Shown piece by piece: positions 1-9,000 of a stretch of 64,000 nucleotides of DNA. The number at the start of each line of letters is the position of its first letter. The first letter of the stretch is position 1. The notes beneath the pieces are model-generated. The model made no database searches. It saw only the letters and a program-made list of their open reading frames with translations, and was not told the origin of the DNA. The stretch is taken from assembly GCF_017875645.1 (NCBI RefSeq), contig NZ_JAGGMR010000001.1:372001-436000 (forward strand), given 5' to 3'. This DNA is from Nocardia goodfellowii. GTDB taxonomy: Bacteria > Actinomycetota > Actinomycetes > Mycobacteriales > Mycobacteriaceae. A program made the translations under genes and the position numbers.

Positions 1-3000
1 GTCCGCCATCATCTCGGCGTGCGCGCCGAAATCATCCCCGGCGGCGAGGAACAGGTTTGCCTGCTCATCGAAAGCAGTGACCTTCTGTTCCAGGTCGGCA
101 AGCCGAGTCTGCAACTCCGCCAACGCGTTCGGGTCGGTCGCTTCGACGCCGAGCAGGTGGGCTCGCTGATCGACCTCGGTACGGATGTGGTGACGGCGCA
201 GCGCTTCCTCATTGAACCTGCGGGCTTGGGGAGTGTCGCGATGCGACAGGTCCCACCACATGCGCCCGCCCTGCATGTTGTTGTTGACCCCGGTCCAGCT
301 GAGCGTGCCGATACGGCCGCCCAGCTTCGCCGCGACCTCGAGCGCGTACCGCTCCTGCGGACTCGGGCGGTTGATAACGGCCGCCGGGAGCAGATGGGAA
401 AGATCGACATCCGTGCGGAATGGAATGTCGGCGTTCTCTGCTTCGTAACGGGCCAGCGCGGCGGTGAACTCCTCGGTCGAAACCGCCTGGCGGGCCAGCA
501 GATACTTGGCTTGATCGACAGCGGCCTGCACCGCCTCCGGTGTCAGTTCCGTCGGCAATTGGATACCCAGCGGGCCCGCCAGCGCCGCCAGCGCTCGCGC
601 CTGCGCATCCAGCTTCTGAGCGGCCTGCTGGACGTGCGTGCCCCATTCGACCAACTCATCGTGCGCCTGCACGGACGGGTCGTGCTCAGCGTCGGCCGCC
701 AGATTCGGCTCCAGCGAGACATCGACGACCGGGGTGGGCGGGGCAGGCGGAAGCTGCGGGGTCGCGGGCTTTTTCGCGATGAATCGATCGAGGCCGAGTC
801 GCTTGAGTTCAGCTTCGGTCTCGCGGCGGGCGTTCGGATCGGCGTCATCGCGGGTGTAGTCGTAGACCTCCCCGGTCCGTGTGACAGGTCCGTGCGATTC
901 CGCCGAGGTGTGCCGGCTACGCAGGAAATTCCAGATCTTCGGCCAATTGCGCTTGAGGTTGACCAACTCGCGCAGGGTCAGAGCCGGGTTGGCCTCGAAG
1001 TTCGTCAAGAAGTCGCTGTCGACCACGTGTCCGACGCCCTGCACCGCGGCCGACTGGCCTTCCGGAACCAGTTCCGACGGCGGATGCACCGGGTTGGTCA
1101 CATCTCGCTGCATCAGGCGATTCCACGTGCGCCGCAACCAGTTCGGCTTCTTCCCCGCAGCCTTGGCGACTTCCGCCGAGGGCACCTCCGGGGCGGCCAG
1201 ACGTTCAGCCGGTTCGACGCGCCAGCCGCCGGATCCGTCCGGAGTCAGCCGGACCGGGACGCGGTCGCCGCCGACCTCCAGGTCGATCCGCACCGGGTCG
1301 CCCGGCATGCTGCCCGTCTGCATGACCTGGGTGACATCGGCGAAGTCCGCGACCGCTTGTGCACGCGCCAGCGTTTCGGCGCGTAGCGGGGCCAGGGTGG
1401 CATCGATGCCGGCCGGATCCAGTCGGTCCGTCGGTACGCCGAGCAGGTTCGCCCAATGGTCTCGGACTAGTTCGATCTCGGTGCGCTGGTCGCGGTCCAC
1501 CGCCGCTTCCCGCCGGATGACGGCTGTTCGCAGTGCCTCGATGGCACCGGCACGCAGGAGAATTCGGTAGCGCTCTCCGGCGACTGTAGTCGCCAGGTTC
1601 GACGGATCACGTTGCGCCGCGGTGAGACCCAGCTGATCCGCCAGTGACTCCTGCACCTGCTGGGCGGTCAACGGCCGCGGAGCTCCGGCGGGCGTGGGTG
1701 GCGACTGCAGCGGTCCGGCGATGGCGCTGGGGTCCGCGTCCGGCAGCGGTGGCGCGAGTTGTTCATCGGGCAGCGTGCCGTCCGAACGCTGGAAAAGCAC
1801 GGTGGCGTCGCGCTCGGCGAAGAACTCGTCGAGCAGCGCGACATAGTCGGTCGCCGACATGCCGGGAGGCCGCTTCGGCGGATACCGCCAGTAGCGTTCG
1901 CCGGGGTGGAGTTCATCGGCCGTCAACGGATCGAAGTTCGCCGGGTACAGCATGTGCTGGTTCCCCAGACCGTCCGCCGAGGTGTCGAGGAAGCGCCGCA
2001 CCAAGGCCATCTGCGCCATCTCCTGCAGCGCGGACTGCGGATCCGGCAGCGCTCCAAGGCTTTCCGCGAGTTCCAGACGTTCGGCCAGAGCCCGCCCGTA
2101 TTCCAGGCCCTGTGGGTGGGGCGGACTCTGCGGGTCGGGTTCTTCGCTCAGACTCGGGGTTTCGCTGAAGAACCGAGCCGCTTGATGCACAGGGTCCTCT
2201 GGCCGCCGCACCACGGGAGAGTCCTGGCCGATGCGCAGGTCGGGATCGAGCGTCAGGCCGGGTTCGCCAAGATTCGGGACATACGCGTCGTTCTGAATGA
2301 CTGTTGCCCAGGTGGCGATCGTTTCGCCCGGTGTGCCACCGGTCAACTCGGCCAAGGTCACCGGCTGCTGTCCAGGATCCGGCACGTCCTGGTCGGAACG
2401 GAGTACGAAGAGTAGTTCGCGGCCCTGATCGTCGGTACCGGCGAAGAACACGCGCTGCTCGTCCACCTCGAAGATGTTGCGGTCGAGATAGGTAGCGACG
2501 AAGGCGTGACCGCCGACTCCGTAATCGTCGACAGTGGCACGCTGATCGATCACCAGGCCCGACGCACCCGGACCCTGATCACGAACGGTGGTCAACAGGC
2601 TGGCATGCGCGCTGAGCTCGGTAGTAGGCAGGATCCGCACAGGAGCCGCGTCGCCCAGGTGCGCCGATATCTCAGCTCCTCGAACACCGCCGATGCGGCC
2701 GGTGTCCACAGCGAACGGCCGGATCTCCCACGGCTTCCGCGCGAGCTTCGGATGCCGCGCCAGCAGTCGATCGAAAGCGTCTGTCACGCAATGGTTTATG
2801 GGCCGGCCGCCGCTGGGCAGGCGGTAGTAGGTCTCGGCCAGCGCGTTTAGAGCAGCGATATCCGCGGCGTCTTGCCGCACCTCGGCGCGCAACTCCTGCA
2901 AGATCTCGGCGATCTGCTCCGGTGTGCGCACCGCGGCGACGTCGAGAAAGCCCGCACGGAATTTCGTGTAGATCGCCGCCGCCTCGGCCGGGGTGGCGTT

Positions 3001-6000
3001 GTCGATATCGGTGCCCATCAGGCGCACCCAGTCGCTGTCCGGGTCGGGAATGCCTGGCGTCGGACCCGGCAGCGAGCCACCGGTGCGCGCGAGCGCCAGG
3101 AAGTCCGCCAAATCACCGACTACGGGGGAAATCTGATCTAGAGCGTCGGGGTGGTGCATGGGCACGCCGCCTGGGCGCGGCCGATCGTTCGCGTCGTGGA
3201 GATTCGGGTCGAAATCGAGCAGATCCGGATACTTCGCGAGCATTCCGGCCAGCTTGTCGAGTTGCGCGGCGCGCCCCGGGTTCTGCGCCTTCTGCTCCGC
3301 GATGACCTCGTCGAACGGACGGCCACGCAACTGGTCTCGGTGCAATTTGGTGTCGTGCAGCGCGTATTCGAAGGCGTTGAAGCGGGCGACATCGGCGTGC
3401 AGGCGGGCCAGATCGGCGAGCGCCTCGATGCGCACCGCCCGCAGGCCGTTCGCGGTGCGTGCCGCAGCCAAGACCGAGTCGACCCGGTCCGGGGCCAAGT
3501 CGTCGAGAGACAGGTCTTGACGGGCGGCCGCGTCCTCGACCTGGGCCACCAATTCGGCGGTCGACATCGTGCGGGGGTCGGGCACCGGAATCGCGTTGTC
3601 CGGCGGCGTCATCGACACCTCGGTCGGAATCACCCGCCAGGTGCCGTCATCGTCGCGAGCCATGGTGAGCTCGAGCTGACGGCCCGCCACCTCGCCCGAG
3701 TAGTGACTGATTCGCGGAGCATCCACCTGGCCCACATGCAATACGCCATGACGGTCGGCCCAGGCGACGCGGTATTCGAGTGCCAGTGCGCCGTTCGTGA
3801 GCTCTGTGGCGATATCGGCGAAACGCGGATCGGCGAGCACGGTTGCCAATTGCCGGTCGTGATCATTCCCGTCGTTGACCACCACCAGGCGCGGCGGAGT
3901 GCCGGGTAACCGACCGATGCCCGGAGCCAGCACCTCACCGTCGGAATCGATGATCCACTTGTGCCCGGCCCGCTCCGCCATCTCGGTGGCCTTGCTGGCG
4001 AAGTCACTGTCGGCATCGGTGTACGCATTCGCGAGATCCGCGAATTCTTCTGCACGCTCTGCCATTTGATCTGCGGCATCATGCAATTCCGTCACCGTGC
4101 GCGCGATGTCGGCCGGACTGTGTCCAGCCAATTCGATATCGAGCATGCTTGCCCAGGAACCGAATTCCGCCCGGACCTCATCGCGCTGCAACGCTTTTTG
4201 GAACGCCGCGCGTGCGCGCGGGATCGGATTACCGGCGGGGTCGTACCAGAACTTCAGTGCCGTCGGGTTGTTGTTGACACCACTGGCAGCGGCGTCGAAA
4301 GGCAGCGCTCCCTCGGCCCGAGCCTCCTCGGCCACACCGCGCTCGAGCGGGTCGGGCCGCAGGTAGTTGGTCGAGTTGTATCGCAGGCGATCGTTCTCGT
4401 GATGGAAGCGCGCGGCCGCCTCCGCGTACGCCGCGGCCGCGGCAGCCTGCCGCACGGCGCGGTATCGCGCTTCGTCGACTGCTTTGCGCACCGAGTCGGG
4501 GGTGAGATCGGGCAGCGGCAACGCCAGCTGGTCCGCTCCCTCGTACAGCGCGATACGCGCCGCTTCCCTGGCGTCGATCGCCTCGGTGAGCACCCAGCCG
4601 CGCAGCGCCAGGTCGGCATCGGTGGCCGGACCCTGCGGCGTCGCATCGGGGACCGGCGGCACCACATCGTCAGCGAAGCCAGGCCGTTGCTCAGGCGCGA
4701 TCGGGTCCGGGGCCTGGGGCTCGCCGATCTTCGTGCTGGTGGCGAAGTTGCCGCGCAGCATGGCGACGAAGCGCTCGCGGCCGTCCCACAGCTTCTTCGC
4801 CTGCAGCGCGAAAAAGGCGGGGTCCCAGTTCATTCCGGCGACGTCGGTCACGGCGTCGCCCGCGGTCACCTCGATCGAGGCGACACCCGCGTTGTAGTAA
4901 TCGCTGTTGTTCTCGGAGCCGAGGGCGTACTGGATGGGGCGGCCCTGGCCATGGGTGCCCAGCATGGACCGTAGCTGCTGCCACAGTTTCTTCCTCTTGC
5001 TGTCTCGCACGGCCGGGTCGGCCGAATCCGGGTTCGGCAAGGCGGGCGCGGGCAGCGGTGCGGCCGGTCGTACCTGCCAGCCACCCGCGCCGTCGGCCAC
5101 CAGCAGCATCGGCACCTGCTGGCCGTCCACTACGGCGATGTAACGGCGGGTTTCGCCTTCGGCCGGTGTGGTTGTCGAAGGCTCCTCGGCGGGTAGCGCG
5201 TGCACCGCCTGGGCGACGTCGGCCAGATTGTTCAAGGCGATCGCGCGAGCCGCCACATCCTGACGCAACCGCTCGAGCGTCGAGTCGAGCTGCCCCACAA
5301 CGATATCGGTCGCGGAGAGCCGCAGCAGTTTGGTCCATTCGGTGGCGATCCGCGCCAGATCGGCATGCTGGCTCGGATCCGCGGCTGGATTGACCGCGGG
5401 GTCGGTTGCGGAGTATCGCGCCATGGTCTGCGCCAGCGCCTCGATCGCAGCGGCCCGCAACATCGTCCGATAGCGCTGTTGGGCAATCGTTTCCGCGAGG
5501 TTCGCCACATCCACGTCGGCGGCCCGCAATCCCAGCTGAAGTAGCAGTCGCTCTTGCGCCACCCGCGGCGACACCACTTGCATGGCACGGGTGTGCGCGA
5601 CGGCCGGCGCGGAAATCAAGGTCGGCGCAATGGCCGCCGGAGTGACTTTCGGCGTCGCAGGCGCCTCGTCGTCGGTGTCGATCGACGGATCGGCGCGCAC
5701 CTCGTCACGTTGCCGGGTGAACCAGGGGTCCGGGTTGGCCGGATCCGGCGGATAGTTCCAATACCGCTCGCCCAGGTATTGCTCGTCCATGCTCAGCGGG
5801 CGCAGATCGTCCGGGCCCATCAGTTTGCCCGCGCGACCGGTCTCCGGAGTGGGGTCGAAGAATCCACGGGCCCAAGCCATTTGGGCCAGATCGGCCAGGG
5901 CGCGGTGCGGATCGGTCAGGTTGGGCAGCGCATCGCCCAGGCCGAGGGCCGCCGCCAGTTGGGTGAGGCGGTCGATCTCGGCATCCGACAGTGCGGGCGC

Positions 6001-9000
6001 GGGCTGGGTGGGTGTTGGTTGGGCAGGATCCGGTGTGGGCTGGGCGGGGTCCGGGGTCGGCTGGGCGGGATCCGGCGTCGGCTGCGCGGGATCCGGAGTG
6101 GGCTGTGCGGGGTCCGGCGTCGGCTGCGCGGGATCCGGCGTCGGCTGCGTGCGGTCCGGCGTCGGCTGGGCAGGATCCGGCATCGGCTGCGCGGGATCCG
6201 GCGTCGGCTGGACAGGATCCGGCATCGGCTGCGCGGGGTCGGGGGTGGGCTGGGCAGGATCCGGCATCGGCTGCGCGGGATCCGGAGTGGGCTGGGCAGG
6301 ATCCGGCATCGGCTGCGCGGGATCCGGCGTCGGCTGGACAGGATCCGGCGTCGGCTGCGCAGGGTCCGGGTTGGCGGGGTCCAGGGACGAATCGGGCTGC
6401 GGCTGAGCAGGATCCGATTGCGCAGGGTCGGCTGCGCGCTGTTCCTCCTCCTGCCGCCGCAATTCGTCGAGGTGCCGTCGTACGTCACGCACCGGGTCGG
6501 AAGGGCCGTCGTCGGCGCCGATCCGACCGGGCATGAGCCGGTTGAGCTCGTCCTCGTCGCGGCCACCGGCACCCGCTGCCAGCGATCGCCGGATGACCTC
6601 GTCCGAGAGCGGCCGGGTTTGCACACCGTCCTTGTTGTAAAGCATTACCCAGGTCTTCGACGCGGGCGCGATGTCGTTGCGATCGAATTCGAAGACTTCT
6701 TCGGGATTCCGCAGCGGGTCGTACACCATGACCTTGCTGGTCTCGGCGTCGTAGTACATGACCAACGCGTGATGACCGAGGCCTTCGGGAGCCGGTCGGC
6801 GCCGTAGACGCCTGCGCGGCCGGAAATCAGGATCCTCTACGACGACGATGGCTGCCGCGTTGCCACCCATGAAGGCGAGCGCGTCGGCGATCGCCTCCTG
6901 TTGCGACTTCTTCCGCCTGGCCGGCACCGGCGTGAGCAGCGAACCGGCATGCGCTTCCAGCGTGTGGTAATCCAAACCGTCGGTGCCGAGGTCGGTCGGG
7001 AGGGTGATCGTCGGATTCCCGGTGCGCACCTGCGCCATCCACAGGGCCTGCTCGCCGCATCCGTTCTCGCGCAGCGGCGGCCGTCCGTCGGTGGGCTGCC
7101 GAGTGTTCGAATCATGTTCTGGCGCAGTGAAGTCCGCCGTGCCGTAGCGGTGCGAGGAAATGTCCTCCAACCGGTACATGGTGTCGATCGGTAGATCGTT
7201 CGGCGGCTTCGGTGCGTTGGTCTCGGGTCCGTTCCACCGTTCGAGCAACCCGCTGCTCGAATCGCGCACATGAACACGGACGTCGTCGCCGAAATGGCGC
7301 TTGGTCTTCAGCGAGGTTTCCGGGTCGGCGGCCATCCCCACCAGAGCAACGTCTTTGGCGAGACCGGAGAGGCGGCCCTTGTACCCGGCTTCCTTCGTCA
7401 CGTCTACGCCGTAACCGTGCGCGATGATCGTGGTGACCGCGGGGCTTTCCCCGAGGAAGTTTCGCGTCGCATTGAGCGCGCCGAGGTCGCGCACCAGCTG
7501 ATCCGCGCCTCGTTTGGCATGGCCGGTGGTGATGGCCGCGAGCTTGCCCGGCTGGTCGTAGCCGAGCCACGCGATCGAGGCCGCGGACTCGTTCGGCCGC
7601 AGCCGGCCGAGCGTGGCGCGGTGCTCGTTCGCCGCGAGCTGGACCACATCGCCCAGGTTCATATCGCGGCCGGGCACGTGCACGGCGACATTGGTCGCGG
7701 TGTTCGCATTGCCGAAAGCGATTGCGGCCCTGCCACTTCCACCAAAGGCGGCGGAATCGTAGGACAGCACGCGGGCCGGGACATCGGGCCCTAGACCGGC
7801 CGCCAGCGCGTCGGCCTGCGCGCGCCCCTGGACCGCGTTCTGCACCGTCCGCAGTTGCTTGTGCTCATCGGCAGTCAAGTTGCTGCGCTCGAGCACCGTG
7901 TCGATGTGCTTGGCCGGGTCGAGGAGCCGGCGCACCTCACTCACCTGACTCGGGTTCAGATCGGAGTCGTTGAGCAGCTTGCCGATTCGTCTGCCGGAGG
8001 AACGCCCCGGTTCGTTCAGCAGTTGCCTCAGTTGCGCGTGCTGATCAGAGGTCAGGTTGGATTGCGCGAGCAACTGCCCGATTCGGGGCGCCGGATCCGT
8101 CAGATTCGCCAAGTCCCGCCGCTGCGCGGGGGTCAGCTCCGCCCGATCCATCAGATCGTGCAGATCCCGGTCCATCTGCTTGCGGTTCGCCGCGTCCACC
8201 ACCGCATCCGGGAGACCCGGAGCGTTGCCGATCGCATCGGGATGGACATCTATCAGCAGTTGCTGGGCCTTCTCGGGAGTAAGGCCCAGCGGTTCGGCCA
8301 CGTCGTTGATCGCGTTCCAGCGCTCGTTGTTGGCTCGGGCCAGATCGTGGATCTCTGTGCGGGACGCGTTCGGATCGGGCCGGAAATCCGAGGCCGTCAG
8401 GTTCTCGTCGATAGCGCGCAGCAGGGCGTCGGCCTGGTTGATCTCCTCGTCGGTCGGACGGCGCGGGGCCGGCGGCTCCTGGCGATCGGGCTCGGAGTTG
8501 TCGGTGTCGTCGGTGCGGTTCGTGTCTGGGTCCGCCGTGGTGTCGGGTTCGGCGTCTGGGTCCGCGGTGTTGTCGGGTTCGGCGTCTGGGTCCGCGGTGT
8601 TGTCGGGCTCGGCATCGGGGTCCGCGGTGTTGTCGGGCTCCGGCGTGGCTGGATCCGAGGTGGTTTCGGCATCGGAATCCGGTGCTGAAGGGGCCCGATT
8701 GGCATTCGGTGTGGCGGCACTCGCGATCGGCGGTAGTGGCAGAACCACCCCGGGCGTCTGCTCGTCGTCGGGTTCCACCACGGCGTCGGGCTGGAGATCC
8801 TGGTCGCCGGGCAGTTGCACCTGGTTGTCACCGTCGGCCGCATCCGGCGTATTCGCCTGCGGCGCTTCGTTATCCGTGACTCGAGCATTGAGCGGGTCGG
8901 TACCGACAGTCGGCGAGCCGGCCTGGGCCGCCGCACCCGCACGGGCCGTATCCGGCGTCGCGGCCGTGCCGGTAAGCGACGTATCAGTGTCCGGCGTCTC

